Shown: positions 10,954 through 21,199 of the stretch, one piece after another | Layout: the number at the start of each line of letters is the position of its first letter | Position numbering within the stretch: the stretch's first letter is position 1 | Assembly: GCF_001077815.2 (NCBI RefSeq) | Contig: NZ_CP011310.1 | Location: forward strand, 1,984,001-2,048,000 | DNA: 64,000 nt | Reading direction: 5' to 3' | Source: Aurantiacibacter atlanticus | GTDB lineage: Bacteria > Pseudomonadota > Alphaproteobacteria > Sphingomonadales > Sphingomonadaceae | Program-made: the position numbers and the translations under genes | The notes under the pieces: model-generated | What the model was told of the DNA's origin: nothing | Databases searched by the model: none | Seen by the model: only the letters and a program-made list of their open reading frames with translations

Positions 10954-11738
10954 TCCGCGATCTCTGCCCGATTCTGCACCACGATCAAGGGGCCGATGGA
11001 TGCACCTGTGTCAAGCCGACCCGTGGCCGGGTCCCAGATCATCGAAACGCTGCCGTCAAGATATAGCGCATTGCCGACATTGAGGACATCGCGGTAATAT
11101 CGTGCCAGCTTGCCGAAGCTGATCGGCGCTTCGCTGATGATGAAATGTGCGCGGCCCAAGGCATCGACACCAACTGCATTGCGGATTTTGCGCGATTGGC
11201 CGTCTGGCTGAATTTCGGGATGCAGTTCGCCTTTGATGACCAGCATCGGCCCGGATTGTGTCGCAAAATCTGGGCGGTCCTGAATGTCACGGGCGAAGGC
11301 AGGGGTATCCATCACCTGCCACGGGCCGCCTGTTCTTCCAAAAAATATGCCATTGGGCATGAGATGGAAATTGCCCGGCCCGTCATTCTGGTTGAGCATG
11401 CCGATCCGCCTGCCGTCCTCGACATAATAGCCGATTGGCATACCGTCTTCATCGAACATGCCCCCGTTCACCGCCAGTGCAATTTCAGGGCCATCCACCT
11501 CTTCTGTGAAATGTGCCAAAGCGCGAAGTGAGCGATAGGGCGTCTCATTCCCTTCAGGAGCCAGAACCACGCCAATCTCATGCTTCGCCGGTTCAACTGT
11601 ACATAGGGTCAAAGGGGTCTGTTCGAACATGACGGGCTGACAGATCGATACCCGCACTTCCTCTTGCTCACCTTCGAAATGAATTTCGCACCCTGCAAGC
11701 AGGCCAAAAAAAGGGAGGGCGAGGGCGCGTATCTTCAC
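10950..11738 (-). CDS. Phosphodiester glycosidase (NAGPA/DUF2233)-family lipoprotein inside the trp operon
   Basis: A 262-aa protein with an N-terminal lipoprotein signal ([13 protein letters not shown], lipobox LLAGC). The body matches the NAGPA/DUF2233 fold: [31 protein letters not shown], and near the C-terminus [13 protein letters not shown]. Family members include the mammalian mannose-6-phosphate uncovering enzyme and bacterial envelope proteins; the substrate here cannot be told. Both ends overlap trpE and trpG by ATGA, so it is translated as part of the trp operon, although a periplasmic or membrane-anchored enzyme has no known role in tryptophan synthesis. The family call is confident, the function open. 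Confidence 0.85.
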   Translation of the reverse strand: MKIRALALPFFGLLAGCEIHFEGEQEEVRVSICQPVMFEQTPLTLCTVEPAKHEIGVVLAPEGNETPYRSLRALAHFTEEVDGPEIALAVNGGMFDEDGMPIGYYVEDGRRIGMLNQNDGPGNFHLMPNGIFFGRTGGPWQVMDTPAFARDIQDRPDFATQSGPMLVIKGELHPEIQPDGQSRKIRNAVGVDALGRAHFIISEAPISFGKLARYYRDVLNVGNALYLDGSVSMIWDPATGRLDTGASIGPLIVVQNRAEIAE

Positions 11739-13297
11739 TGCCCGAATTCTGACTGGTTGGCGATTTCCAATGCTTCACGCGCCGCGGCGATGAGTGCGCC
11801 TGCCTTGTGGCGGCATTCTGCAGCTTCGTAGGTAGGTTCGCTATCAGCCACAATTCCTGCGCCAGCCTGCACGTGCATCACACCATCCTTGACGACCGCG
11901 GTGCGCAATACGATGCAGCTATCAACAGAGCCATCCGGGGCGAAATAGCCCACTCCGCCAGCATAGGCGCCGCGTGTTTCCGGCTCCAGCTCTGCGATAA
12001 TTTCGCAAGCTCTGACCTTGGGCGCACCGCTGACAGTGCCTGCCGGGAAACCTGCAAACAATGCGTCGAGCGAATCCTTGTCCTGCGCCAGCTTGCCAAT
12101 CACATTGCTGACGATATGCATGACGTGGCTATATCGCTCTACGGTGAAGCTGTCGGTCACTGTCACGCTATTCCCCGCCGCCACGCGCCCGACATCGTTA
12201 CGCCCCAGATCGAGCAGCATGAGATGTTCCGCGCATTCCTTGGGGTCGGCAAGCAGCCCTGCCTCGGCATCGCGATCTTCAGCATCGGATGCGCCGCGTG
12301 GCCTGGTTCCGGCGATAGGTCGGATCGTGATCTGCTTGTAACCCTCTGCATCATCCCGAACGCGCACCAGAATCTCTGGACTTGATCCGACAACTGCAAA
12401 GCCAGGGAGGTCGAGGAAATAGAGAAAGGGTGACGGGTTTATCCGCCGCAATGCGCGGTAGAGCGCCAGTGGCGGCAGCGGGAAGGGGCAAGTGAAACGC
12501 TGTGCCAGAACCACTTGAAAAATGTCGCCTGCCGCAATGTAATCCTTGGCCCGCAAGACGATCTTTTCATATTCGGCTTCATCCATTACGGGGGTAAGCA
12601 TGCTGTCAGGCATATCCGCCAGCCTTGGCGCTGCCGGCACCTTTGCATCCAACTTGCGCAGTGCGGTGTCGATCTGCTCAACGGCGCGCTCTACCTTCCT
12701 GGCAGGATCGCCATTGTCGGCCCACAGTGGAGCAATGACAAACAACGCATCGGTGAGCCTGTCGAATATCAGCACCAGTGCAGGGCGCACGAAAAGCATA
12801 TCCGGCAGTTCCAGCGGGCTCTGCGGCGCCCGTGGCAGTTTTTCGACCAAGCCTATGGTTTCATAACCGAAATAGCCGACCAGACATGCGAGCGCGGGCG
12901 GTAATTCGGCAGGCACATCAATCCGGCATGCTTGCGCAAGGTTTCGCAGTTCAGCCATGCTATCACCCGCCAGGGGCTCAAAAGCACTGCGATCTTGGCG
13001 CCAATTGCGGTTGATCTGCGCGCTGGCACCTGTGGCACGGAAAAGTAGATCCGGATCGAGACCGAGCAAGCTGTACCGCCCACGGATTTCACCGCCTTCG
13101 ACCGATTCCAGCAGAAAATCGCCACGGCCTTCCTCGATCAGCTTGAGCGCGCCGCCCACTGGCGTTTCAGTGTCCGCGACGACCCGCTGCCAGACGAGCG
13201 TATTGCGACCCTGTGCCAAAGCCGTAAGGGCTTCTGCGCCATTGTTCACATTGCTGGCCGCAGTGGCGCTCAGAACCGCCTCCTTAATTGGTGGCAC
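11735..13297 (-). CDS. trpE: Anthranilate synthase component I
   Basis: Converts chorismate to anthranilate with ammonia from TrpG. The feedback-type motif LLES is in DFLLESVEGGEIRG near the N-terminus. The chorismate-binding domain holds TIRPIAGTRPRGA, LLDLGRNDVGRVA, PAGTVSGAPKVRA and SCIVLRTAVV. The start is uncertain. The frame opens with GTG at 13297, overlapping the ppiD stop by 14 bp, but a perfect AAGGAGG (13279-13285) lies 5 bases before an in-frame CTG at 13273 and is wrongly placed for the GTG. Length from 13297 is 520 aa. No leader peptide or attenuator is seen, since the gene abuts ppiD. Confidence 0.93.
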   Translation of the reverse strand: MPPIKEAVLSATAASNVNNGAEALTALAQGRNTLVWQRVVADTETPVGGALKLIEEGRGDFLLESVEGGEIRGRYSLLGLDPDLLFRATGASAQINRNWRQDRSAFEPLAGDSMAELRNLAQACRIDVPAELPPALACLVGYFGYETIGLVEKLPRAPQSPLELPDMLFVRPALVLIFDRLTDALFVIAPLWADNGDPARKVERAVEQIDTALRKLDAKVPAAPRLADMPDSMLTPVMDEAEYEKIVLRAKDYIAAGDIFQVVLAQRFTCPFPLPPLALYRALRRINPSPFLYFLDLPGFAVVGSSPEILVRVRDDAEGYKQITIRPIAGTRPRGASDAEDRDAEAGLLADPKECAEHLMLLDLGRNDVGRVAAGNSVTVTDSFTVERYSHVMHIVSNVIGKLAQDKDSLDALFAGFPAGTVSGAPKVRACEIIAELEPETRGAYAGGVGYFAPDGSVDSCIVLRTAVVKDGVMHVQAGAGIVADSEPTYEAAECRHKAGALIAAAREALEIANQSEFGQ

Positions 13298-15215
13298 CGG
13301 TCAATTGCGCGCGGACGGCATCGATCCCGGTTTCGTTGCGCTCAATCTCTAGAGAACTTTGTGCGGCAGCAACAAATTGCGCAACATATTCGTCTCCAAG
13401 CGCACTGGATAGCTGTGCAGCTGTGCCTTGCACCTGCGGGCTGTCTGCGGCCAGTTCACCGGTTTCAATATTGTCCAGCTGCACGACAAACCAGCTCCCA
13501 TTTTCCTGCGCGGCTACGCGCTTTGCTGTACCTTCTGCCATTGAGAAAAACAGGATTGTCGCACGGTTGATTTGCCCCTGTTCGGCCAATTGCTGGCGAT
13601 TAAGGCGCAGGGGCTGGGCAGCAGGGAGGCTCACTTCTTCTTCTCGGACAGCGTCTGCCAAAGTTGTTCCGCTATCGACGCGCTCAAGCACCCGCGCTGC
13701 GGCCTGACCGGCTGCAGCCATGCCGCGCTCCCGGCGCCATTGCCTGATTACATCTTCGCGAATTTCAGCCAGCGGCGCGGTGGCACTACGGGTGATCTCG
13801 CTGACGTCAAATATGACATAGGCCTCACCAGGCACGATCTCCGTGATCGTGGCGTCGTTTGCGCTTATTTCAAAAGCGAAGCTGACAAGGCGAGCGAGTT
13901 CCGGTGGAGCTTCAGCTGCCTGACCATACACCCGGCCATCAGCGAGCAGGGGTGGTGTCGTTTCGATCTCGACGCCAAGTTCCTTCGCCGCCTCTGCCAG
14001 GGTGCGACCGCGCGAAAATTCATCTTCAAGCCGCTCGGTCAATTCGTTCAGGGATTCACGGCGACGCTCAGCCATAATCGTAGAGCGGATTTCTTCGCTG
14101 GCTTGCGCCAGAGAGCGGCCCGCGACATTTGTGACATTATCGACTCGAACCACATACCAGCCAAGACTACCCCTGACCGGGCCGGCTAGCGCGCCGCGAG
14201 CCGCGCCGAAAGCCGCTGTGGCAACCGCACGTGAAGCGGAAGACGCATATTCGTCGAGCTCGACATCTACGACTTCGGTAACTGCGAGACCCTTCGCCTG
14301 TGCAGACGCGTCTAGCGACATTCCGCCATTGACTTCATTGATGACGGCCTGTGCCGCTGCCTCTGTCGGAACCACAAGCTGGGTGAGGCTGCGTCGCTCC
14401 GTTTCTTGAAATTGCGTAGAATCGGCTTCATACCGCGCTGCAATCTGCGCATCGGTAACCGGCGGCACATCTGTAAGCGCATCTTCGGTAAAAGCCGCAT
14501 AGCGGATAACCCGGCGCTCCGGACGGATATACTTTGCCCTGTTCTGTTGATAATATGCCTGTAGTTCTTCGTCGGTCGGATCTTCTGTGGGCGCGAATGC
14601 CTCGGCAGGGAACGTTGCGGCGGACCCTGATCGCGTTTCGTTCAACAATTGCGCATAGGTCCGGGCCAAGCTGGCAGGCATGCGTGACTGATAAGCCACG
14701 GGTACAACGGCCTGCCGCGCCAAAAGGCTGAGCGCCAGATCTTCGCGCACCGTGGCTTCTGAAAGGCCGCGCTGACGCAGTGAATTACGAAATGCCTCTC
14801 CGTCAAAGTTTCCGTCCGCGCCCTGAAAACCAGCTGCGCTCACAATCTCGCTATCGACAAGACGATTGCCTGCACGCAGGCCCAGCATCTCTGCAAATTC
14901 GGCGATCGCAGTTCGGCTCAGCATCTGATCTATAACATCGTCGAACCCGCCCTGAGCAATGAAGCCTTCCATCGACAGCGTGGGATTGTCCCCCCGGGCC
15001 TGCTGCAAGGAATTCGTCACATTCTGGCTGAGATCGGATGTCGAAATCGTGCGGTCCCCCACAACGGCCACCCTGTCACCACCGGCGACTCCGCCAAACA
15101 TACCCGTATTGGCCACGTCCGAACTGGCAAATGCGACGGCGATCAGGCCGAGAAAGGCAAGCGTAATGACGATGCCGACCTTTGATTTGAAGAAATTGCG
15201 GAAGAGCTGAAGCAT
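13284..15215 (-). CDS. ppiD: Peptidylprolyl isomerase PpiD-like periplasmic folding factor
   Basis: Membrane-anchored periplasmic chaperone of the SurA_N/PpiD family. It begins MLQLFRNFFKSKVG, has one transmembrane helix near residues 14-33 (IVITLAFLGLIAVAFAS), then the SurA-like helical domain and a degenerate parvulin domain around residues 240-370. A second repeat-like region follows (APLAEIREDVIRQWRRERG). The ATG at 15215 is chosen because the upstream extension lacks family similarity and the anchor follows at once. 643 aa fits PpiD. It is the first gene of the run that continues into trpE. Confidence 0.88.
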   Translation of the reverse strand: MLQLFRNFFKSKVGIVITLAFLGLIAVAFASSDVANTGMFGGVAGGDRVAVVGDRTISTSDLSQNVTNSLQQARGDNPTLSMEGFIAQGGFDDVIDQMLSRTAIAEFAEMLGLRAGNRLVDSEIVSAAGFQGADGNFDGEAFRNSLRQRGLSEATVREDLALSLLARQAVVPVAYQSRMPASLARTYAQLLNETRSGSAATFPAEAFAPTEDPTDEELQAYYQQNRAKYIRPERRVIRYAAFTEDALTDVPPVTDAQIAARYEADSTQFQETERRSLTQLVVPTEAAAQAVINEVNGGMSLDASAQAKGLAVTEVVDVELDEYASSASRAVATAAFGAARGALAGPVRGSLGWYVVRVDNVTNVAGRSLAQASEEIRSTIMAERRRESLNELTERLEDEFSRGRTLAEAAKELGVEIETTPPLLADGRVYGQAAEAPPELARLVSFAFEISANDATITEIVPGEAYVIFDVSEITRSATAPLAEIREDVIRQWRRERGMAAAGQAAARVLERVDSGTTLADAVREEEVSLPAAQPLRLNRQQLAEQGQINRATILFFSMAEGTAKRVAAQENGSWFVVQLDNIETGELAADSPQVQGTAAQLSSALGDEYVAQFVAAAQSSLEIERNETGIDAVRAQLTGATN

Positions 15216-15457
15216 GCAAAGATCAATTCTTGCTTGGCCTTGTGGCCGTGATGTGACGGGCAGGACAGACGCCCTGTTTGATTTCGTCAGGCGCCTTATC
15301 TCGCATGCGACCCTGCCGCAACAGGGCGTGGACGGTTTCCCGCATTGTGAATAAGCGGCTTTGACAAGCGGGGTGCCTGCCATTAGCGCGCTCTGGCACC
15401 TTTCGCCTGATGGTGACCCATATGCGATCCCCAGGTTTGGAAATTACGGGAAATCTG

Positions 15458-16216
15458 ATGAACAACCGCCCTTTCATTGTCGGCAATTGGAAGATGCACG
15501 GCACCCGCGCCATGCTGGCAGAAGCACGCGCGATTGATCGCGCAGCCGAACGCCTTATCAAAGTGGAGGTGGCTATTGCCCCGCCTTTCACCCTGATTCA
15601 TGCCACACGCAAGGAAGCCAGCCTCATCGGTATCGGTGCGCAGGATTGCCATCCGGCGGATGGCGGCGCGCATACAGGTGATATCTCGGCCGCCATGGCA
15701 AAGGATGCCGGCGCCGGCTTTACTATCGTCGGCCATAGTGAAAGACGCACCAATCACGCCGAGACCAATGAACTGGTCAAAGAAAAGGCGAATGCGGTCA
15801 TCGAAGCAGGGATGAACGTAATCGTATGCGTCGGAGAGACTGAGTCGCAGCGCGATTCAGGCGATGCAGAAAGCGTGATTACCGATATGCTCACCGGATC
15901 ACTACCTGAAGGCGATATAGTACCCGAGCGGCTTACAGTGGCTTATGAGCCTGTCTGGGCGATTGGCACCGGACGCACGCCATCGCCTGACGATATTGGC
16001 AAGATGCACCGACACATTCGCGGCGTTCTTAATCAGACCTATGGCGAAGCGGGCGCTTCCATCCGCATATTATACGGCGGCTCGGTGAAGCCAGAAAATG
16101 CCGGTGAATTATTGTCTGCGGATGATGTGGGTGGTGCGCTTGTGGGCGGCGCCAGTCTGACAGCGGAAAGCTTTTTGGGCATCATCATGGCCGCTGTCGA
16201 AATTGGCGGTGACTAG
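15458..16216 (+). CDS. tpiA: Triosephosphate isomerase
   Basis: Interconverts dihydroxyacetone phosphate and glyceraldehyde 3-phosphate. It begins MNNRPFIVGNWKMHGTR, with the substrate-binding Lys in NWKMHG. The catalytic His is in IVGHSERR, the catalytic Glu in AYEPVWAIGTG (loop 6 follows), and the phosphate loop is LYGGSVK. The start at 15458 is chosen on family alignment, with GGGAAA just upstream. 252 aa. Divergent from ppiD across a 242-bp gap, which should hold both promoters. Confidence 0.97.
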   Translation: MNNRPFIVGNWKMHGTRAMLAEARAIDRAAERLIKVEVAIAPPFTLIHATRKEASLIGIGAQDCHPADGGAHTGDISAAMAKDAGAGFTIVGHSERRTNHAETNELVKEKANAVIEAGMNVIVCVGETESQRDSGDAESVITDMLTGSLPEGDIVPERLTVAYEPVWAIGTGRTPSPDDIGKMHRHIRGVLNQTYGEAGASIRILYGGSVKPENAGELLSADDVGGALVGGASLTAESFLGIIMAAVEIGGD

Positions 16217-16331
16217 TTAATCCGGTTCTTCTCTCGCATGAGCCAACGGTTCGGCCCTTGTGGGAAGCCTCTGTGCGGACTACATGCGCGCCTTGACGTT
16301 GAACCTTCTATATCTGACTGATTGATCCGAC

Positions 16332-16727
16332 ATGACCCTTTTCGTCTTCCTAACCGTAATTCAGGCCTTTATCGCAGCCGGACTGGTTATCCTTGTCCTT
16401 ATGCAGCGTTCGGAAGGCGGCGGACTGGGAATTGGCGGTGGGGGTAGCCCTGGGGGCCTCATGTCGGCGCGCGGTGCGGCTGACTTTCTTACGCGCGCGA
16501 CCAAATGGTTCGCTGTCCTCTTCGTCGTGCTGGCGATCGTGCTGGCGGCAGTTGCCGTAGATGCATCGGGCCAGCGCGATTTCGATGATACGCTTGATCG
16601 CTCCACTACGGCGTCCGGTGATGACGGATCAGAACTGTTCCCGGCTGATGAAGGCCTGGATGGTGAAGCGCCTGTAGATCCCATTCCCGCACCCGACGAA
16701 GATCCTCTGGCCGACGTCGCCCAGTAA
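16332..16727 (+). CDS. secG: Preprotein translocase subunit SecG
   Basis: Small integral subunit of the SecYEG translocon. Two hydrophobic segments are visible: FVFLTVIQAFIAAGLVILVL at residues 4-23 and FAVLFVVLAIVLAAVAV around 60-76. The family linker LMQRSEGGGLGIGGGGSPGG lies between them. The C-terminal tail is acidic and Pro-rich, extending the protein to 131 aa as in other alphaproteobacteria. It lies between tpiA and pyrG on the same strand. Confidence 0.93.
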   Translation: MTLFVFLTVIQAFIAAGLVILVLMQRSEGGGLGIGGGGSPGGLMSARGAADFLTRATKWFAVLFVVLAIVLAAVAVDASGQRDFDDTLDRSTTASGDDGSELFPADEGLDGEAPVDPIPAPDEDPLADVAQ

Positions 16728-16850
16728 GGGATAATCCACGCAATCGTTTTTGCGGAATTTGAAGCTGTCGTCGCAAATGCGGGGACAAGCCTGATGCCAG
16801 CTGCCGATTTTTCGGGATTGTGCTTGCGTCGAATCCGCCTCTCACCTTAA

Positions 16851-18503
<1,653 letters not shown>

Positions 18504-18664
18504 ACATATGTGGGACACTTCCACATTAATGGTCGAAGAAATTCCTTGCCTTCGTTAATTGCCAACGCCTAACATGCTTGTCAGTGCAGGCGTGTGGGGA
18601 CACGTCTGGCAGAGTTCGTCATTTAAGTCACAAATATGCCCGAGTTAGGGTTTAAAATTATCAG

Positions 18665-18820
18665 CCGGTAGCGCGCCAAATCCGTCTTTGTGCGTCGTTC
18701 CGGTGTGGTCTTGCCAATGGAATTGGCTGTCTCTTGCGACCCGGACAGCCCATTTTCAAAGGCTAGTCGGCGCGATGCGTCGAGGGGGCGAGCCTTTTAG
18801 GCTCGCCCCCAATTTTTTAC
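18665..18820 (+). ncRNA. Candidate structured small RNA (6S-like size), downstream of pyrG
   Basis: The 338-bp gap between pyrG and hsp20 has no convincing ORF. It contains nested inverted repeats forming one long interrupted hairpin: CGCGCC (18672) with GGCGCG (18769), CTTTG (18686) with CAAAG (18757), TCCGG (18699) with CCGGA (18741), and an inner GCCAAT-GGA-ATTGGC (18713-18727). A strong intrinsic terminator follows. A -10-like TAAAAT lies at 18653-18658; the -35 is weak. The implied transcript is about 155 nt, a size typical of 6S RNA, and a rod with internal loops is compatible with it. The family is not recognised; an extended pyrG 3' UTR is the main alternative. Confidence 0.45.
18784..18818 (+). 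terminator. Strong rho-independent terminator
   Basis: A perfect 11-bp GC-rich stem GGGGGCGAGCC / GGCTCGCCCCC with loop TTTTA at 18784-18810 is followed by AATTTTTT. It lies 280 bp after the pyrG stop, so it ends either a long pyrG 3' UTR or a separate small RNA. On the minus strand it sits 24 bp beyond the hsp20 stop and its reverse flank has no T-run. Confidence 0.9.
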
Positions 18821-18841
18821 TACAAATTTATTCAATATATA

Positions 18842-19318
18842 TCAGGCGACTTTCGTCTGATTGTCGTCCGATTTATCGCCCTTGACTACTTCCAGCGTCT
18901 TGCCGCCGATAGCTATTTTCTTGGGCCTCATCGCCTCAGGCACTTCGCGCACCAGATCGATATTTAGAAGACCATCCTTCAAGTCCGCATTCTCAACCCG
19001 GACATAGTCGGCCAGTTCAAAGCGGCGCTCAAACCCGCGATTGGCAATGCCCATATGCAGCATCTCGCCTTCGACAGATTCTTCGCGCTTTTTCCCTTGC
19101 ACGACGAGCAGGTTCTGCATGGCCGTGATATCGACGTCTTCAGGACGGAATCCTGCCACGGCGATGGTGATGCGATAGGCATCGTCATCACGGCGCTCTA
19201 TATTAAAAGGAGGGTAATTGTCGCCCGACGACCCGCTCTTGGTGTTTTCGAGCAGGTCAAACAGGCGATCAAAGCCGACTGTGGAACGGCGATAGGGGGT
19301 AAGATCAAATCGATTCAT
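18842..19318 (-). CDS. Hsp20/alpha-crystallin-family small heat-shock protein
   Basis: ATP-independent chaperone that holds unfolding proteins (IbpA-like). 158 aa beginning MNRFDLTPYRRSTVGFDRLF, with an N-terminal arm, an alpha-crystallin domain (YRITIAVAGFRPEDVDITA to the end motif LLNIDLVREVPEAMRPKKI), and a C-terminal IxI-like tail. AGAGGA lies before the ATG at 19318. The promoter region has a heat-shock sigma-factor-like sequence (separate entry). Divergent from grxC. Confidence 0.93.
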   Translation of the reverse strand: MNRFDLTPYRRSTVGFDRLFDLLENTKSGSSGDNYPPFNIERRDDDAYRITIAVAGFRPEDVDITAMQNLLVVQGKKREESVEGEMLHMGIANRGFERRFELADYVRVENADLKDGLLNIDLVREVPEAMRPKKIAIGGKTLEVVKGDKSDDNQTKVA

Positions 19319-19385
19319 TTCAACAAATCCTCTAGTTTGAGCAATTTGACAATTTGCGGACCCGACAGGTGGCATCCGCGTTAAG

Positions 19386-19414
19386 AAGATAAGAAACGGC
19401 TCTTCTGATTCAAG
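19386..19414 (-). promoter_or_regulatory. Sigma-32 (RpoH)-type heat-shock promoter for hsp20
   Basis: On the minus strand CTTGAA (19409-19414) is followed, after the usual spacing, by CTTATCTT (19386-19393). CTTG-N17-CTTATCT closely matches the alphaproteobacterial RpoH promoter pattern (CTTG-N17/18-CYTATNT). The predicted start of transcription is about 60 bp before the hsp20 ATG. The function of the downstream gene supports it. Confidence 0.7.
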
Positions 19415-19446
19415 AGCGGTAAGACTTTGAAGATAAAGGAATCGCT

Positions 19447-19710
19447 GTGAGCGCACTCAAGGTTGAAATTTATACGAAGATGTTTTGCGGATATTGTGCT
19501 CGGGCCAAGCGGCTTCTGGATGACAAGGGCGTGGAATATAACGAGTATGATATAGGCATGGATCAGGAAAAGCGGGACGATATGGTGCGGCGCAAACCCG
19601 GCGCCTCGACCGTCCCGCAGATATTCATCGACGACCGCAGCATTGGCGGGTCGGATGAGCTTGCGATGCTGGAACGTGAAGGCAAGCTCGATGCCATGCT
19701 CGGACTGTAA
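19447..19710 (+). CDS. grxC: Glutaredoxin 3
   Basis: Small glutathione-dependent disulfide reductase, 87 aa. Dithiol active site CGYC in KMFCGYCARAKRLL, the cis-proline in ASTVPQIFIDDRSIGGSDEL, and a C-terminal glutathione-binding GG-D. The start is GTG at 19447, with AAAGGA 7 bases upstream. The nitrilase gene follows after 15 bp, and the two are probably co-transcribed. Confidence 0.95.
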   Translation: MSALKVEIYTKMFCGYCARAKRLLDDKGVEYNEYDIGMDQEKRDDMVRRKPGASTVPQIFIDDRSIGGSDELAMLEREGKLDAMLGL

Positions 19711-19725
19711 CGGGGTAGCGAATAT

Positions 19726-20553
19726 ATGAATTCGAGGCGCATCGCTCTTTTGCAGATGACATCGGGGATCGTGCCCGAAAGCAATGGTCGAACAATCATC
19801 AAGGCAGCAGCAGAGGCCGCGCAGGGCGGGGCGAAGATGCTCTTCACGCCAGAGATGAGTGGCCTGCTTGATCGCAATCGTGAACGCGCTCAAAAATCCA
19901 TCTGCAAGGAGAACGACGATCCCGTTCTGCAGGAGGTACGCGATGCAGCCGCTCGCGAAGGACTGATGATCGCACTGGGTTCGCTCGCCATTCTTCGCGA
20001 GGACGGACGATGGGCAAACCGCAGTTTCGTGATTGACCAGAATGGCGAGATCGTAGCTCGGTATGACAAGATACACATGTTTGATGTCGAGCTGGACACT
20101 GGTGAAAGCTGGCGCGAATCCGCCGCTTATGTGCCGGGAAATCAGGTTATAACAGTTGATACACCGCTTGGGCGACTTGGACTTGCGATCTGTTATGACA
20201 TGCGGTTTCCTGCCCTGTTCGAAGAACTGGGCAAGCACCAATGTGATGCAATTGCCATCCCCGCCGCCTTTACTGTTCCCACGGGCAAAGCGCATTGGGA
20301 CCTGTTGTTGCGCGCCCGCGCGGTTGAAGCAAGCGCATATATTATCGCGGCCGCCCAGGTGGGAGAGCATGAGGACGGGCGATCAACCTATGGCCATTCA
20401 GCGGTTATCGATTCATGGGGTGAAAATATTCTCGACATGGGTGGCACGCATCCCGGCGTGGCCTTTGCAGAAATAGACCCATTTCGTACCCAGCATGTGC
20501 GTCAGCAATTACCGAGCCTTGCCAACAAGCGTGATATCCCTAGATCGCCTTAA
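19726..20553 (+). CDS. Carbon-nitrogen hydrolase (nitrilase superfamily, Nit1/Nit2 type)
   Basis: Amidase of the nitrilase superfamily, 275 aa. The Glu-Lys-Cys triad is visible: Glu in LFTPEMSGLL, Lys in ARYDKIHMFDVEL and Cys in GLAICYDMRFPALF. Its resemblance to Nit1 proteins suggests hydrolysis of deaminated glutathione or omega-amides, a metabolite-repair role. That specificity is inferred, but proximity to glutaredoxin is consistent with glutathione metabolism. Confidence 0.9.
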   Translation: MNSRRIALLQMTSGIVPESNGRTIIKAAAEAAQGGAKMLFTPEMSGLLDRNRERAQKSICKENDDPVLQEVRDAAAREGLMIALGSLAILREDGRWANRSFVIDQNGEIVARYDKIHMFDVELDTGESWRESAAYVPGNQVITVDTPLGRLGLAICYDMRFPALFEELGKHQCDAIAIPAAFTVPTGKAHWDLLLRARAVEASAYIIAAAQVGEHEDGRSTYGHSAVIDSWGENILDMGGTHPGVAFAEIDPFRTQHVRQQLPSLANKRDIPRSP

Positions 20554-20554
20554 C

Positions 20555-21055
20555 ATGATAGTTTTTGATCTCACCTGCGCCAATGGCCACCGATTCGAAG
20601 GATGGTTCGGCTCATCTGACGAATTCGCTACACAAAAGGAAAGTGGTATGTTGGACTGCCCCGAATGTGGCAGTGCTGAGATCGTCAAAGCTCCGATGTC
20701 ACCTGCCGTTGGCAAGAAGGGTAACCAGCAAAGCGGCAAGCAATCAGGGCCACTTGTGCCGGTTGAAGAAGTCGCTCAACCACAGGCTGACAAGGGGCTG
20801 TCCAATGATCCCATGCCGCCCGAAGTGACGAAGGCACTGGGCAAACTGGCAGAGGCGCAGGCCAAGGCTCTCAAGAACAGCACATGGGTCGGCAAGGACT
20901 TTGCGGAGCAATCGCGTGCCATGCATTATGGTGAGCGTGAACACGCCTCGATTCACGGTGAGGCGAGTGCGCAGGAAGCCCGGGATTTGCTGGATGAAGG
21001 TGTGGCGGTCGCCCCGCTGCCTTTCCCAGTGGCTCCACCTGAAAAGCTGAACTGA
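20555..21055 (+). CDS. DUF1178-family protein
   Basis: A 166-aa protein starting MIVFDLTCANGHRFEGWFGS just after the stop of the previous gene. The N-terminus has four cysteine/histidine positions of a rubredoxin-like zinc ribbon (CANGHRFEGWF and LDCPECGS). A Gln/Lys-rich linker and a C-terminal helical part with KNSTWVGKDFAEQSRAMHYG and ASAQEARDLLDEGV follow. This matches DUF1178, common in alphaproteobacteria and of unknown function. Operon partner of the nitrilase and grxC. Confidence 0.9.
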   Translation: MIVFDLTCANGHRFEGWFGSSDEFATQKESGMLDCPECGSAEIVKAPMSPAVGKKGNQQSGKQSGPLVPVEEVAQPQADKGLSNDPMPPEVTKALGKLAEAQAKALKNSTWVGKDFAEQSRAMHYGEREHASIHGEASAQEARDLLDEGVAVAPLPFPVAPPEKLN

Positions 21056-21079
21056 CCTTACTCACACGCCATTGATAAA

Positions 21080-21156
21080 TGGTGCGCCCGACAGGATTCG
21101 AACCTGTGGCCCCCGGATTAGGAATCCGATGCTCTATCCGACTGAGCTACGGGCGC
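21080..21156 (-). tRNA. tRNA-Arg (anticodon CCU)
   Basis: On the minus strand a 77-nt cloverleaf reads from GCGCCCGTAGCTCAGTCGGA to a genomically encoded CCA end. The anticodon loop is TTCCTAA (CCU) on a stem TCGGA/TCCGG. The T arm is ACAGG-TTCGAAT-CCTGT and the acceptor stem GCGCCCG pairs with CGGGCGC. It reads AGG codons, which are rare here. It lies between the DUF1178 gene and hppD. Confidence 0.97.
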
Positions 21157-21199
21157 GTCGTGGCTCGTTTAGGCGGGAGATTTGATCGGCACAACTGCC

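Noticed and set aside
13249..13297. trp leader peptide/attenuator
   Set aside because: trpE overlaps ppiD, so there is no leader region; no run of Trp codons was found.
19381..20370. Minus-strand 329-codon frame opposite the nitrilase and grxC genes
   Set aside because: Antisense to two genes with clear active sites; no family features.
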